Part shown: positions 17,160 to 27,155 of the stretch, piece after piece
Layout of the letters: every line of letters starts with the position of its first letter
Numbering within the stretch: the first letter of the stretch is position 1
Source: Mycobacterium colombiense CECT 3035
Lineage (GTDB): Bacteria > Actinomycetota > Actinomycetes > Mycobacteriales > Mycobacteriaceae
Direction of reading: 5' to 3'
NCBI RefSeq assembly: GCF_002105755.1
Contig: NZ_CP020821.1
Location: forward strand, 2,914,001 to 2,978,000
Length of the DNA stretch: 64,000 nucleotides
Notes under the pieces: generated by a model
Told to the model about the DNA's origin: nothing
What the model saw: the letters and a program-made list of their open reading frames with translations, nothing else
Databases searched by the model: none
Made by a program: the position numbers and the translations under genes

Positions 17160-20100
17160 TCAAATGGGACGTGACGTCATTATCGTCGAAGATCGGGGCG
17201 ACGGCGTCGGCGCAGTGCCGCGACCGTGCCGCACATGCGCGCAGATGCCGGTCAGAGCCTCGAACAACAGCTGGTTCAGGCGCTGGATCTGTTCCTCGTC
17301 CAGCGCCGAGGGCGCCCATGCCCATGTCGCATGCAGGCGCTGGCCGGTGCCGGTGTCGAGGAGGGCGGCATTGAATTCCACGGTATGGCCGAGCGGCGTG
17401 GGTATCGCCGACGCCGCGGGGATGGTCGCCATGGCGCCCTCATCGACCCGCCACAGATTGTTGGAGACAGCGGCCGCATCGGCGTCAAACCGCCCGAGAT
17501 AGTTGAATTCGATGGTCGGCTCCGAACCATCCAGTCCCACTTCGGGATTCAGATAGCGCAACACCCCGTAGGTCAGACCGTCGGGCATGGCGCGGAGCCG
17601 TTCTAAAGCGGCCGTGATCAATGGCCCCAGCGGGGCCTCGCCGGCGGCCACGTCCGTCCACGGCAGTTCGCCCATCGTCAGCGCTACCGGGTACTTACAG
17701 GTGAACCACCCCACGGTGCGCGACAGATCAACGTCGCGTCCCAGCTCTTCGGCGCGGCCGTGACCTTTGACGTCGATGCCGATCGGCGCGCCACCCGCGC
17801 CGAGGAATTCATTCCAGGCCAAGCCGAACGCGATCAACAGAATGTCTTGCACCCCAGCGTGAAACACGACCGACACCTCGCCAAGCAACTGGTGAGTGGT
17901 CTCGATGTCCAGGGCCGCCAGCAGGTGGCCCGCTGCGGCGTAGGTGTCGACCGCAGGTCGTACCGCGGGCAATGCGGCGGGGGTCGCCAGCAATCGTCGC
18001 CACGTGTCCGCCAGCTGCACGACCGCCGCGCTGCGCGCGTGCTCACTGAGTACCGACCCCCACCGGGCAAACGACGTTCTGCCGGTGGGCAATTCGACGG
18101 GCTGACCGTGGTGATGTTGCACCCAAGCAATGTTCAAGTCTTCGAACAGGATTCGCCAGGACGGCACATCCACGGACAGGTGGTGAATCATCAACGCCAA
18201 CTGGCCCGTGTCTGGCACCCATAACGCGGTGAACATCGTTCCCGTCCCCGGATTCAAGCGTGACCGCGCGGCCACCAGCGCCTCATCAGACAGCGCATCC
18301 ACCGCCTGCAGGCAGGTTCGGGCGTCCACGGCCCCTACCTCGGGTACCCACAGCGACCAATCGCCGTCGCCGGTGTCCTCGGCACGCAGCCGCAACATAG
18401 CGTGCCGGTCCAGCAGGGCTTGCAACACGACGACCACGTCGGCCTCGGTCACTCCGGCGGGAGCTTGCACCACCACCGTCTGGTTGTACTCATCGACCGG
18501 GCCGTCAAAATCGTGTAGCCAGCGCATGATCGGGGTGGCCACCACCTCGCCGACACCCTCGTCGATGTCTTCTGCGGGGCCGTCGAGCAAAACGGCCACC
18601 TGCGCAAGTCGGGCCACCGTCTGCTCGACGAAGACATCGCGCTGTCGACACAGCACGCCGGCCGCGCGCGCCCGAGCCACCACCTGCATCGACAACACGC
18701 TGTCCCCGCCCAGGTCGAAGAACGAGTCGTCCACGCCGACCCGCTCGATACCGAGGACCTGGGCGTAGATATCGGCCAGAACCTGCTCGATCGCGTCTCC
18801 CGGCGCGCGGTACCGATCGGCGTCCTGGTACTCCGGTGGCGGCAAGGCGCGGGTGTCGAGTTTGCCGTTGACCGTCAGTGGCAGAGCCTGTAGCCCCACG
18901 ACCGCGGCCGGCACCATGTATTCCGGCAGTCGATCCGCCAGCTGCGTGCGCACCTTGACCGGATCGGCGGTCCCCGTGACGTAGCCGACCAGGCGCTTGT
19001 CGCCCGGACGGTCCTCGCGGGCGATCACCGCCGCCTGATCCACTCCGTCCATCTCACCGAGCGCCGCCTTGATCTCGCCCAGCTCGATGCGATATCCGCG
19101 GATTTTGACCTGCTCATCGGCGCGGCCCACATACTGCAGCTGACCATCGGCGTCCCAGCGCACCAGATCGCCGGTGCGATACATGCGTTGTCCAGGCGCC
19201 TCCGCAGAGCCGAACGGGCACGCCACGAACCGCGACGCCGTCAACCCGGACCGACCCCAGTATCCGGAGGTCACTCCCGCACCGGCCACATAGAGCTCAC
19301 CGACGACGCCCGCCGACACCCGACGCAGGAATTTATCCAGCACGAAGAAGGCCAGGTGCTCCAACGGCACGCCGATCGGGCTGACGTTGTTGTCGACGTC
19401 GCCGACGCCGATCTGCCGGAACGAGGCATGCACCGTCGTCTCGGTGATGCCGTACATATTGATCATCCGCGGCGACTCCGGATGATTGCGGAACCATGAC
19501 GCAAGGCGTTGCGGTTCAAGCGCTTCGCCGCCGAAGACCACCGTCTTCAGGCTCAGCCGCCCCGTATCGGGGTGCAGCGCGTCGGCGGTTTGCAGCGCAT
19601 GAAAGGCCGACGGGGTCTGGCTCAAGACGCTGACCTGTTCGCGCACCAGCAGGGCGTGGAATTCTTCCGACGAACGAACGACACCGTCCGGCACCACCAA
19701 CAGCCGCCCGCCGCACAGCAGCGGGGCCCAGATCTCCCAGACGGAGTAATCGAAAGCCAGGGAATGACACTGCGTCCACACCTGTCCCCGCGCCAGTTCG
19801 GCGTCGAGTGACTCGAGGAGCTGGGTCACATTACGGTGCGTGACGGCCACGCCCTTGGGCGTGCCGGTGGTGCCCGAGGTGTAGACGAGGTAGGCGAGAT
19901 TGCCGGCGGCGGGGACCGGCAACGCGCCGCCGGACTGCGCGTCGATGGCGGAGTCATTGACGTCGATGACGGCCACGTCGGACGCATCCACCCGCAGACG
20001 CAGGTCCGCGGTGGTGATCACGGCGATCGGTGCAGCGTCTCCCAGGACCAACTCGATGCGGGCGTCGGGATGTGCTGGATCCATCGGGACGTATGCCGCG

Positions 20101-20480
20101 CCAGTCTTGATCACCGCCAGGACCGCCACGATGGCCTCGGCGCAGCGCGGCAGCAGCATCGCCACGCGCTCACCGGGGGCCGCGCCGCGACCAACGAGCA
20201 GGTGCGCCAACCGATTCGATGCCGCGTCCAGCTCGCCGTAGGTCATCGAGCGGCTCCCGCAGGTGATCGCTACCGCCTCCGCGTCGCGGGCCACCTGCGT
20301 CGCGAACAATTCGGGAATTGAGAACGGCCGGCGGGCCGGCTGTGCCAGCACCGCTCGGTTGCCCCATTCGTCGAGCTGGCTGTGTTCATCGGCATCGAGC
20401 AAGTCGATCGACAACAACCTTTTAGCCGGGTCGGCGGGTATGGCCGCCGGTAACGCGCCGCAATCAGATTCCATTTGCAC
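17160..20480 (-). CDS. orphan single-module NRPS: adenylation - carrier - epimerisation (A-T-E)
   Basis: 1106 aa. Residues 1-50 are a typical condensation-to-adenylation linker ([20 protein letters not shown]), but no condensation domain precedes it. A domain ~52-550: [38 protein letters not shown], catalytic K540 in NGKLD. By-eye specificity residues D,Y,W,S,V,G,M,V,H,K resemble the threonine code. Carrier domain ~560-630 with Ser594 in DLGGDSV. Epimerisation domain ~645-1085: [44 protein letters not shown]; the conserved Glu of EGHGR is Lys905 (VKGHGR). GTG start at 20480 (ATG at 20474 alternative); a TGA at 20484-20486 closes the frame upstream. Looks like a detached D-allo-Thr module of a glycopeptidolipid-type synthetase. 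Confidence 0.92.
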   Translation of the reverse strand: MQMESDCGALPAAIPADPAKRLLSIDLLDADEHSQLDEWGNRAVLAQPARRPFSIPELFATQVARDAEAVAITCGSRSMTYGELDAASNRLAHLLVGRGAAPGERVAMLLPRCAEAIVAVLAVIKTGAAYVPMDPAHPDARIELVLGDAAPIAVITTADLRLRVDASDVAVIDVNDSAIDAQSGGALPVPAAGNLAYLVYTSGTTGTPKGVAVTHRNVTQLLESLDAELARGQVWTQCHSLAFDYSVWEIWAPLLCGGRLLVVPDGVVRSSEEFHALLVREQVSVLSQTPSAFHALQTADALHPDTGRLSLKTVVFGGEALEPQRLASWFRNHPESPRMINMYGITETTVHASFRQIGVGDVDNNVSPIGVPLEHLAFFVLDKFLRRVSAGVVGELYVAGAGVTSGYWGRSGLTASRFVACPFGSAEAPGQRMYRTGDLVRWDADGQLQYVGRADEQVKIRGYRIELGEIKAALGEMDGVDQAAVIAREDRPGDKRLVGYVTGTADPVKVRTQLADRLPEYMVPAAVVGLQALPLTVNGKLDTRALPPPEYQDADRYRAPGDAIEQVLADIYAQVLGIERVGVDDSFFDLGGDSVLSMQVVARARAAGVLCRQRDVFVEQTVARLAQVAVLLDGPAEDIDEGVGEVVATPIMRWLHDFDGPVDEYNQTVVVQAPAGVTEADVVVVLQALLDRHAMLRLRAEDTGDGDWSLWVPEVGAVDARTCLQAVDALSDEALVAARSRLNPGTGTMFTALWVPDTGQLALMIHHLSVDVPSWRILFEDLNIAWVQHHHGQPVELPTGRTSFARWGSVLSEHARSAAVVQLADTWRRLLATPAALPAVRPAVDTYAAAGHLLAALDIETTHQLLGEVSVVFHAGVQDILLIAFGLAWNEFLGAGGAPIGIDVKGHGRAEELGRDVDLSRTVGWFTCKYPVALTMGELPWTDVAAGEAPLGPLITAALERLRAMPDGLTYGVLRYLNPEVGLDGSEPTIEFNYLGRFDADAAAVSNNLWRVDEGAMATIPAASAIPTPLGHTVEFNAALLDTGTGQRLHATWAWAPSALDEEQIQRLNQLLFEALTGICAHVRHGRGTAPTPSPRSSTIMTSRPI

Positions 20481-20768
20481 CGTTCACAGGCCGAGAGCTG
20501 CCATAAGGTCCAGCGATATCAGGCACACCGATTTTCCTCAGCCCCCTGGACGACATAGCGAAATGTTCCGAATTGTACTCAGAGATAACGTGACCCGTCC
20601 CGGTTTCCGACTCGCCAAAGTCGACGCAATAGGCTCGCGCTGGACCCGCGAAATGGTAGACAGGGGCGGCGTACATCCGCCGCGCACCTGGAGCCGCAAC
20701 CGGACTCGGTAGTTCCGGATGCGGTGCGTCGGCGCCCGGGCGCGATGACCGAAAGTTTGAGATCCGTC

Positions 20769-22043
20769 ATGAGATTTGCGCTGGCTAGCTATGGAACTCG
20801 AGGCGATATCGAGCCGTCTGTCGTTGTTGGCCGCGAACTGCAGCGCAGAGGGCATGACGTGTGCATCGCCGTCCCGCCCGACCTGGTCGGCTTCGCGCAA
20901 TCGGCCGGCCTCTCCGCGATCCCCTACGGAGCCGAGACGAACGCTTGGATGGATGCGTTCCGCAAATTCAGCACGACCCTGTTCAGCAGGTTTTGGAGAG
21001 TTCGGGACATATCGCGGTCGGGGCGCGAAATCAAGGAGGTCACCAACCAGTCTTGGGCACAGATGAGCGGGACACTGAAGTCGCTGGCGGAGGGAGCCGA
21101 CCTGGTGCTCGCCGGGCAGACCTACCAGGAGATCGCCGCCAATGTGGCGGAATATCACGGTCTTCCGTTGGTCACGCTGCACCACGTCCCGATGCGGCCC
21201 AACGGCCAGGTTGTGGCGATCTTGCCGGCGCCGGCGTCTCGCTTCGCGGTGCGGGTGTTCGACTGGCTGACTTGGCGCCTGAGCAAAAAGCTCGAGGACG
21301 CGCAGCGCAGCGACCTCGGCCTACCGAAGACAACGTCGTCCTCGCCGCGACGGATTGCCGCATTGAGAGCATTGGAAATTCAGGCATACGACGAGGTGGC
21401 ATTCCCGGGGCTGGCAGCTGAATGGGCGAGATGGAAAGACCAGCGGCCCTTCGTCGGCGCGCTGACGATGGAGTTGGCGACGAGCGCCGATGACGAAGTC
21501 GCATCGTGGATTGCCGCGGGCACGCCGCCGATTTTCTTCGGCTTCGGCAGCATGCCGGTGGAATCTCCGTCCGACACGGTCGAGATGATCAGTGGAGCCT
21601 GCGCGCAATTGGGTGAGCGGGCGTTGATTTGCGCCGGCTGGAGCGACTTCGACAACGTCCCGCATTCCGATCACGTCAAAATGGTCGCGGCGGTGAACTA
21701 CGCGTCCATCTTTCCCCTCTGCCGCGCGGCCGTGCACCATGGCGGCTCGGGCACCACGGCCGCAAGTTTGCGTGCCGGAATTCCGACGCTGGTCCTGTCC
21801 GTGGACGGTAATCAGATCATCTGGGGAGCTCAGGTGAAACGACGCCTGAAGGTGGGCACCCACCGCCGCCTATCGGCCGCTACCCGGGCATCGCTCGTCG
21901 CAGATCTGCGCCGAATCTTGGCGCCTGAGTATGCGAGCCGCGCCCGCGAGCTTGCCGCCCGGATGACGACACCCGCCGAAAGCGTCGCCAAGGCCGCAGA
22001 CCTGACCGAGAACTTCGCCGGCTCGAGGCGAAGTGCCCGGTAG
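20769..22043 (+). CDS. GT1 glycosyltransferase, glycopeptidolipid/UGT type
   Basis: 424 aa from the ATG at 20769 (MRFALASYGTRGDIEP). GT-B fold: N-terminal acceptor domain starting with the YGTRGD motif typical of mycobacterial Gtf/Rtf and sterol glycosyltransferases, and a C-terminal donor domain with FFGFGSMPV and HHGGSGTTAASLRAGIPTL, the nucleotide-sugar signature. Likely transfers a 6-deoxyhexose or glucose to a hydroxyl of a peptide, lipid or sterol; the acceptor is unknown. It is divergent from the NRPS gene across 288 bp of non-coding DNA and converges on the dienelactone hydrolase gene (5 bp gap). The segment looks less GC-rich than the flanks by eye. Confidence 0.88.
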   Translation: MRFALASYGTRGDIEPSVVVGRELQRRGHDVCIAVPPDLVGFAQSAGLSAIPYGAETNAWMDAFRKFSTTLFSRFWRVRDISRSGREIKEVTNQSWAQMSGTLKSLAEGADLVLAGQTYQEIAANVAEYHGLPLVTLHHVPMRPNGQVVAILPAPASRFAVRVFDWLTWRLSKKLEDAQRSDLGLPKTTSSSPRRIAALRALEIQAYDEVAFPGLAAEWARWKDQRPFVGALTMELATSADDEVASWIAAGTPPIFFGFGSMPVESPSDTVEMISGACAQLGERALICAGWSDFDNVPHSDHVKMVAAVNYASIFPLCRAAVHHGGSGTTAASLRAGIPTLVLSVDGNQIIWGAQVKRRLKVGTHRRLSAATRASLVADLRRILAPEYASRARELAARMTTPAESVAKAADLTENFAGSRRSAR

Positions 22044-22048
22044 GGCGC

Positions 22049-22846
22049 CTAGCTGAGCCGCTCGGTGAGGAACTCGACCACGCGCTTGCGGGCCTCGTAG
22101 GCGGGGTGGCCGTCGATTTCGCGGACCTCGTCGGTGAGCACCGAGTGCGCCATCTTGCCGAAGCCGTGCTGATTGTTTGGGCCCGAGTCGATGTCGATCA
22201 CCTCGAAGGCGTCGCCGAGGCGCTGCTTGAGCGTCGCGAACCGCTCGCCGGGCGCCGTCTTGTCCTCGCTGAACCGCAGGCCCATGGCGCACAGGCCGTC
22301 GGTGGCGCACCGATCGGCCACGGTGGTCAGCTCCGACTCGCTCAGCCCGGGATCACGCCGCCGCGCGGCACCCAGCGGGAACGGGACCGACGGCTGCGAA
22401 AGCACCGGCGCCAGCACGCTGTCGTCCACCGCGGCGGCCAGCGCGAATCCGCCGGTGAAGCACTGGCCGATCACGCCGACACCCTTGCCCGGCGTGGCGG
22501 CGTTGAGGTCGCGCGCGAGCGCTCGCAGGAACGCCGCTACCGGCCGCTGCTTGTTCAGCGCGAGCGCCGCGAATTCCCTTGCCACGCAGGCCCGCGTGAT
22601 CGCGCCGACTAGGTACCCGGCCGTCTTGGCCTTGCCCGGCTCGCCGAACAGCGATGGCATGGCGACGGTGAAGCCGTTGTCCACCAGGTGATTACCCAAG
22701 CCCAGTACACCGGGATGGATCCCGGGCAGCTCCGGAATCAGCACCACGCCGGGGCCGCTGCCCTTGCGGTAGACGTCGTGGGTGTAGCCGCCACCGCTGA
22801 ACGGCGCCGCCGACCATCCGGACAGATCGGCCTCCGGTGCGCCCAT
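22049..22846 (-). CDS. dienelactone hydrolase-family protein
   Basis: 265 aa from the ATG at 22846 ([11 protein letters not shown]). Alpha/beta-hydrolase with a Cys nucleophile: [13 protein letters not shown] (Cys in G-x-C-x-G-G), oxyanion segment [13 protein letters not shown], and His in [11 protein letters not shown]. The fold hydrolyses lactone or ester bonds; the physiological substrate is unknown. It starts 11 bp past the DUF4245 stop, so the two are probably one transcript. Confidence 0.85.
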   Translation of the reverse strand: MGAPEADLSGWSAAPFSGGGYTHDVYRKGSGPGVVLIPELPGIHPGVLGLGNHLVDNGFTVAMPSLFGEPGKAKTAGYLVGAITRACVAREFAALALNKQRPVAAFLRALARDLNAATPGKGVGVIGQCFTGGFALAAAVDDSVLAPVLSQPSVPFPLGAARRRDPGLSESELTTVADRCATDGLCAMGLRFSEDKTAPGERFATLKQRLGDAFEVIDIDSGPNNQHGFGKMAHSVLTDEVREIDGHPAYEARKRVVEFLTERLS

Positions 22847-22857
22847 GCGGTCCCCTT

Positions 22858-23559
22858 CTATTTGTGACTCGGCAAAGGCGGTTGCGATTGCGTCGCCGAC
22901 GCCAGCGTACGGAACTGATCGGTGTTTCCGGCGCCGGTTATCGCGATTTGGGTGACGCCGCCCGGGCCGCTGAGCCGGGTCGTCCACACCGGCTCGGCGT
23001 CCGCGCCGTCCTGGCCGGAACCCTGATAGACCACCCAGTTGGTTCCCGCGACGTCGACCGCGCCGGTCGGGAAGGCCGACGGGTGGATCGAGCTGACGAG
23101 CTTGTCCTCGTCGGCGTCGCTCTGGGTCAGGCTCAGGTACATCCCCGTCGGACTGATGTAGCCGACGACCGAGATGGGCGCGTTCACCCGCTGCCCGCTG
23201 GCCGGGTCGGTCCGCCCGCCCTGGATGCCACCGCGGTGGCCGGAATTGGCCTGCCAGCCGCCGGGCAACCGCGGTTCGCGGATGGGAAAGCCCAGCGCGG
23301 AAGCGTCGGCGCGCAGGGCCGCGCCCGCGTCGTAGGACGGGACGGGGCCCTCGTGATTGCCGACCTGAAACGAGCACATGCCCAGCATCCCGGCCAGCAC
23401 GACACACCCGATGACCAGCGGAATCAGCGACCAGAACATGTCGCGGCCGTCCTGCAACAGCCGGGGCTTCGCCGGCCTGGGCGCCGGTCCTGGTTGCGCG
23501 GACGGCGCGCCGGCCTCACTCCCGTCAAGCTGGGTATTCAGCGGCGGCTCCTCCGTCAT
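22858..23559 (-). CDS. membrane-anchored DUF4245 protein, Rv1100-like
   Basis: 233 aa. Proline-rich cytoplasmic N-terminus (about 45 residues), one membrane helix ([20 protein letters not shown]), then an extracytoplasmic domain with [17 protein letters not shown] and [10 protein letters not shown]. The family is actinobacterial with unknown role. It is divergent from glpX with 54 bp between starts, and precedes the dienelactone hydrolase gene. Confidence 0.88.
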   Translation of the reverse strand: MTEEPPLNTQLDGSEAGAPSAQPGPAPRPAKPRLLQDGRDMFWSLIPLVIGCVVLAGMLGMCSFQVGNHEGPVPSYDAGAALRADASALGFPIREPRLPGGWQANSGHRGGIQGGRTDPASGQRVNAPISVVGYISPTGMYLSLTQSDADEDKLVSSIHPSAFPTGAVDVAGTNWVVYQGSGQDGADAEPVWTTRLSGPGGVTQIAITGAGNTDQFRTLASATQSQPPLPSHK

Positions 23560-23613
23560 CCCCCAAGTATCCCAGTTCCAGCGGACCGATCCGCTTCTGG
23601 GACAATCCCAACC

Positions 23614-24693
23614 ATGACAGTTGAGGGCGACCGCTCGACCGCCACCGCCGGCCGGGCCTCAGCGCAGGGACGACCGCGCGGTGAGGCTCCGGACCGCAAC
23701 CTGGCTTTGGAACTGGTACGCGTCACCGAGGCTGGTGCCATGGCCGCAGGTCGCTGGGTAGGCCGCGGCGACAAAGAGGGCGGCGACGGGGCGGCCGTCG
23801 ACGCGATGCGCGAGCTGGTCAACTCGGTGTCGATGCGCGGCGTCGTCGTCATCGGCGAGGGTGAGAAGGACCACGCGCCGATGCTCTACAACGGCGAGGA
23901 GGTCGGCAACGGCGACGGCGCGGAGTGCGACTTCGCCGTCGACCCCATCGACGGCACCACGCTGATGAGCAAGGGCATGCCCAACGCCATCTCCGTGCTG
24001 GCGGTGGCCGACCGGGGGGCGATGTTCGATCCGTCGGCGGTCTTCTACATGAACAAGGTCGCCGTCGGCCCCGAGGCCGCGCACGTGCTCGATATCACCG
24101 CCCCGATCGCCGAGAACATCAAGGCCGTCGCCAAGGTGAAGGCGCTGTCGGTGCGGGACATGACCGTGTGCATCCTGGACCGGCCGCGGCACGCCAAGCT
24201 GATCGAGGATGTACGGGCCACCGGGGCCCGGATCCGGCTGATCACCGACGGCGACGTCGCCGGCGCCATCTCGGCCTGCCGGCCGCACTCGGGCACCGAC
24301 ATGCTGGCCGGCATCGGCGGCACGCCGGAGGGCATCATCGCCGCCGCCGCGATCCGCTGCATGGGCGGCGCCATCCAGGCGCAGCTGGCTCCCACCGACG
24401 ACGAGGAACGCCAGAAGGCCATCGACGCCGGTTACGACCTCGACCGCGTGCTGACCACCGAGGACCTGGTCTCCGGCGAGAACGTGTTCTTCTGCGCCAC
24501 CGGGGTCACCAACGGCGACCTGCTCAAGGGCGTGCAGTACTACCCCGGCGGCTGCACGACGCAGTCGATCGTGATGCGGTCGAAGTCGGGAACCGTCCGG
24601 ATGATCGAGGCCTACCACCGGCTTTCGAAACTCAACGAGTACTCCGCCATCGACTTCATTGGCGATAGCTCCGCCGCCTACCCCCTGCCCTGA
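23614..24693 (+). CDS. glpX: fructose-1,6-bisphosphatase class II
   Basis: Dephosphorylates fructose-1,6-bisphosphate in gluconeogenesis. 359 aa from the ATG at 23614; the open frame extends far upstream but without homology. Metal- and substrate-binding motifs: [46 protein letters not shown]. It is the only essential FBPase type in mycobacteria (Rv1099c). fum follows 30 bp downstream, so glpX-fum is likely an operon linking the TCA cycle and gluconeogenesis. Confidence 0.95.
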   Translation: MTVEGDRSTATAGRASAQGRPRGEAPDRNLALELVRVTEAGAMAAGRWVGRGDKEGGDGAAVDAMRELVNSVSMRGVVVIGEGEKDHAPMLYNGEEVGNGDGAECDFAVDPIDGTTLMSKGMPNAISVLAVADRGAMFDPSAVFYMNKVAVGPEAAHVLDITAPIAENIKAVAKVKALSVRDMTVCILDRPRHAKLIEDVRATGARIRLITDGDVAGAISACRPHSGTDMLAGIGGTPEGIIAAAAIRCMGGAIQAQLAPTDDEERQKAIDAGYDLDRVLTTEDLVSGENVFFCATGVTNGDLLKGVQYYPGGCTTQSIVMRSKSGTVRMIEAYHRLSKLNEYSAIDFIGDSSAAYPLP

Positions 24694-24723
24694 CCACCGA
24701 CCGAAGAACGAGGAAGCCACTCA

Positions 24724-26139
24724 ATGGCCGCTGAAGACGTTGCCGACACCGAGTACCGCATCGAGCACGACACCATGGGCGAGGTCCGTGTACCCGCAAA
24801 AGCGTTGTGGCGGGCCCAAACTCAGCGCGCGGTCGAGAACTTCCCGATCTCGGGCCGTGGCCTGGAACGCACCCAGATCCGTGCGTTGGGCCTGCTGAAG
24901 GGCGCCTGCGCGCAGGTCAACAAGGACCTCGGGTTGCTGGCGCCGGAGAAGGCCGACGCGATCATCGCCGCGGCGGCCGAGATCGCCGACGGCCGGCACG
25001 ACGACCAGTTCCCCATCGACGTCTTCCAGACCGGCTCGGGCACCAGCTCCAACATGAACACCAACGAGGTGATCGCCAGCATCGCGGCCGCCAACGGTGT
25101 GACGGTGCACCCCAACGACGACGTCAACATGTCGCAGTCGTCGAATGACACCTTCCCCACCGCGACCCACATCGCGGCCACCGAGGCCGCGGTGCGTCAT
25201 CTCATTCCGGCCCTCGAGGTGCTGCACGCCGCCCTGGCCGGCAAGGCCCGCGAGTGGCACACGGTCGTCAAATCCGGACGCACCCACCTGATGGACGCCG
25301 TCCCGGTGACCCTCGGTCAGGAATTCAGCGGGTACGCCCGGCAGGTCGAGGCGGGCATCGAGCGGGTCCGCGCGACGCTGCCCCGGCTCGGCGAGCTGGC
25401 CATCGGCGGCACGGCGGTCGGCACCGGCCTGAACGCACCCGACGGCTTCGGTGCCAAGGTGGTCGAGACTCTGGTCGCCTCCACCGGCCTGGGCGAATTG
25501 CGCCCGGCGGCAAATAGTTTCGAGGCGCAGGCGGCGCGCGACGGGCTGGTCGAGGCGTCCGGCGCGCTGCGCACCATCGCGGTGTCGCTGACCAAGATCG
25601 CCAACGACGTGCGCTGGATGGGGTCGGGCCCGCTGACCGGCCTGGCCGAGATCCAGCTGCCCGACCTGCAGCCGGGTAGCTCGATCATGCCGGGCAAGGT
25701 CAATCCCGTGCTGCCCGAGGCGGTTACGCAGGTCGCAGCGCAGGTGATCGGCAACGACGCCGCGGTCGCCTGGGGCGGTGGGAACGGTGCGTTCGAACTC
25801 AACGTCTACATCCCGATGATGGCCCGCAACATTCTCGAGTCCTTCAAGCTGCTGACCAACGTGTCCAGGCTGTTCGCCGAGCGCTGCATCACCGGCCTGG
25901 CCGCCAACGTCGAGCACCTGCGCGAGCTGGCCGAGTCGTCGCCGTCCATCGTGACGCCCCTCAACTCGGCGATCGGCTACGAGGAGGCCGCCGCGGTGGC
26001 CAAGCAGGCGCTCAAGGAGCGCAAGACGATTCGTCAGACCGTGATCGATCGCGGCCTGATCGGCGACAAGTTGTCGATCGAGGAACTCGACCGGCGGCTC
26101 GACGTGCTGGCGATGGCCAAGGTCAAGCCCGAAGACTGA
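24724..26139 (+). CDS. fum: fumarate hydratase, class II
   Basis: Reversible hydration of fumarate to L-malate. 471 aa, normal length. Signature [12 protein letters not shown] with the mobile catalytic Ser loop, [14 protein letters not shown] and the [14 protein letters not shown] stretch are intact. Homotetrameric oxygen-stable fumarase, Rv1098c equivalent. ATG at 24724, 30 bp after glpX. Confidence 0.96.
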   Translation: MAAEDVADTEYRIEHDTMGEVRVPAKALWRAQTQRAVENFPISGRGLERTQIRALGLLKGACAQVNKDLGLLAPEKADAIIAAAAEIADGRHDDQFPIDVFQTGSGTSSNMNTNEVIASIAAANGVTVHPNDDVNMSQSSNDTFPTATHIAATEAAVRHLIPALEVLHAALAGKAREWHTVVKSGRTHLMDAVPVTLGQEFSGYARQVEAGIERVRATLPRLGELAIGGTAVGTGLNAPDGFGAKVVETLVASTGLGELRPAANSFEAQAARDGLVEASGALRTIAVSLTKIANDVRWMGSGPLTGLAEIQLPDLQPGSSIMPGKVNPVLPEAVTQVAAQVIGNDAAVAWGGGNGAFELNVYIPMMARNILESFKLLTNVSRLFAERCITGLAANVEHLRELAESSPSIVTPLNSAIGYEEAAAVAKQALKERKTIRQTVIDRGLIGDKLSIEELDRRLDVLAMAKVKPED

Positions 26140-26192
26140 GCCGCTCGTCCGGGGGTGACGGCGGTGGTCGACGAGAGTAAGGGTGGTTTTCC

Positions 26193-27140
26193 ATGACGGC
26201 TCCTCCCGGCGGTCCCTACGGCCAGGGGCCCTACGGAAGCAATCCCTATGGGCAGGACCCGAATTGGGGTGGCCAGCCGCAGGGCTATCCGGGGCCCTAC
26301 CCGCAGGGCGGTCCGTACGGCTACCCGCCGCCGGGTGGCCCGTACCCTTATCAGCAGTATCCCCAACCCGGCCAACCGTTTCCGCCGGGTGGGCCGGGCG
26401 GGCCCTACCCTCCGGGGCCGCCGCCGGGTGGGTCCGGCTCGAAGCTGCCGTGGCTGATCGTCGCCGGCCTGGTGGCGCTGGCGGTGATCGCGTTGGTGGC
26501 GACGCTGCTGGTGATGCGCGGCGGCCATGACAACAAGTCGGCCACCGCGCCCTCCACAACGAGCAGCTCGGTCTCGCAACCGAAGAACTCCGCGCAGAAC
26601 GCGACCGACTGCACCCCGAACGTGTCCGGCGGTGAGATGCCCCGAGGCGACTCGATCTCCGCCGGCAAGCTTTCGTTCCCCGCCAGCGCGGCGCCGGGCG
26701 GCTGGACGGTGTTCTCCGATGATCAGGGCCCGAATCTGATCGGCGGGCTGGGGGTCGCCCAGGACGTGCCGGGGGCCAATCAGTGGATGATGACGGCCGA
26801 GGTGGGCGTCACCAATTTCGTTCCCAGCATGGACCTTACGGCGCAGGCCACGAAGTTGATGCAATGCATCGTCGCGGGTCCCGGCTATGCGAACGCCCAG
26901 CCCACACTGGGACCGACGAAGTCGTCGTCGATCACCGTCGACGGCACCAAGGCCGTCCGGGTCGACGCCGACGTTACGATCGCCGACCCCAGCCGCAACG
27001 TCAAGGGCGACTCGGTCACCATCATCGCCGTCGACACCAAGCCGGTCACGGTCTTCATCGGCAGCACACCCATCGGCGACGCCGCTTCGGCGGGCCTCGT
27101 CGGCAAAATTATTGCCGCGCTGAAGGTCTCGAAGTCCTGA
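26193..27140 (+). CDS. Gly/Pro/Tyr-rich membrane protein, Rv1097c-like
   Basis: 315 aa. About 85 residues of Gly/Pro/Tyr/Gln-rich repeats (QGPYG, GGPYGYPPPGGPYPY) form a disordered cytoplasmic N-terminus. One membrane helix (LPWLIVAGLVALAVIALVATLLVM) follows, then a Ser/Thr linker and an extracytoplasmic domain of about 170 residues with two Cys (DCTPN, MQCIV). Function unknown. It follows fum by 53 bp and may be in the same transcript. Confidence 0.88.
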   Translation: MTAPPGGPYGQGPYGSNPYGQDPNWGGQPQGYPGPYPQGGPYGYPPPGGPYPYQQYPQPGQPFPPGGPGGPYPPGPPPGGSGSKLPWLIVAGLVALAVIALVATLLVMRGGHDNKSATAPSTTSSSVSQPKNSAQNATDCTPNVSGGEMPRGDSISAGKLSFPASAAPGGWTVFSDDQGPNLIGGLGVAQDVPGANQWMMTAEVGVTNFVPSMDLTAQATKLMQCIVAGPGYANAQPTLGPTKSSSITVDGTKAVRVDADVTIADPSRNVKGDSVTIIAVDTKPVTVFIGSTPIGDAASAGLVGKIIAALKVSKS

Positions 27141-27155
27141 CGCGAATCGGACCGG

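Noticed and set aside
20487..20768. Condensation-domain remnant upstream of the NRPS
   Set aside because: The minus-strand frames in this stretch (for example the 70-codon one from 20676) show no HHxxxDG or other condensation motif, and a TGA closes the NRPS frame at once.
16748..22043. Complete glycopeptidolipid biosynthesis locus
   Set aside because: Only one NRPS module and one glycosyltransferase are present; condensation domains, methyltransferases, rhamnose genes, MbtH and MmpL transporters are absent.
22847..23407. Upstream extension of the dienelactone hydrolase frame
   Set aside because: It is antisense-free but overlaps the DUF4245 gene in another frame, and the extra residues are not hydrolase-like.
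24721..26559. 612-codon open frame on the - strand
   Set aside because: Antisense to fum and the Rv1097c-like gene; His/Arg/Gly-rich translation without recognisable fold.
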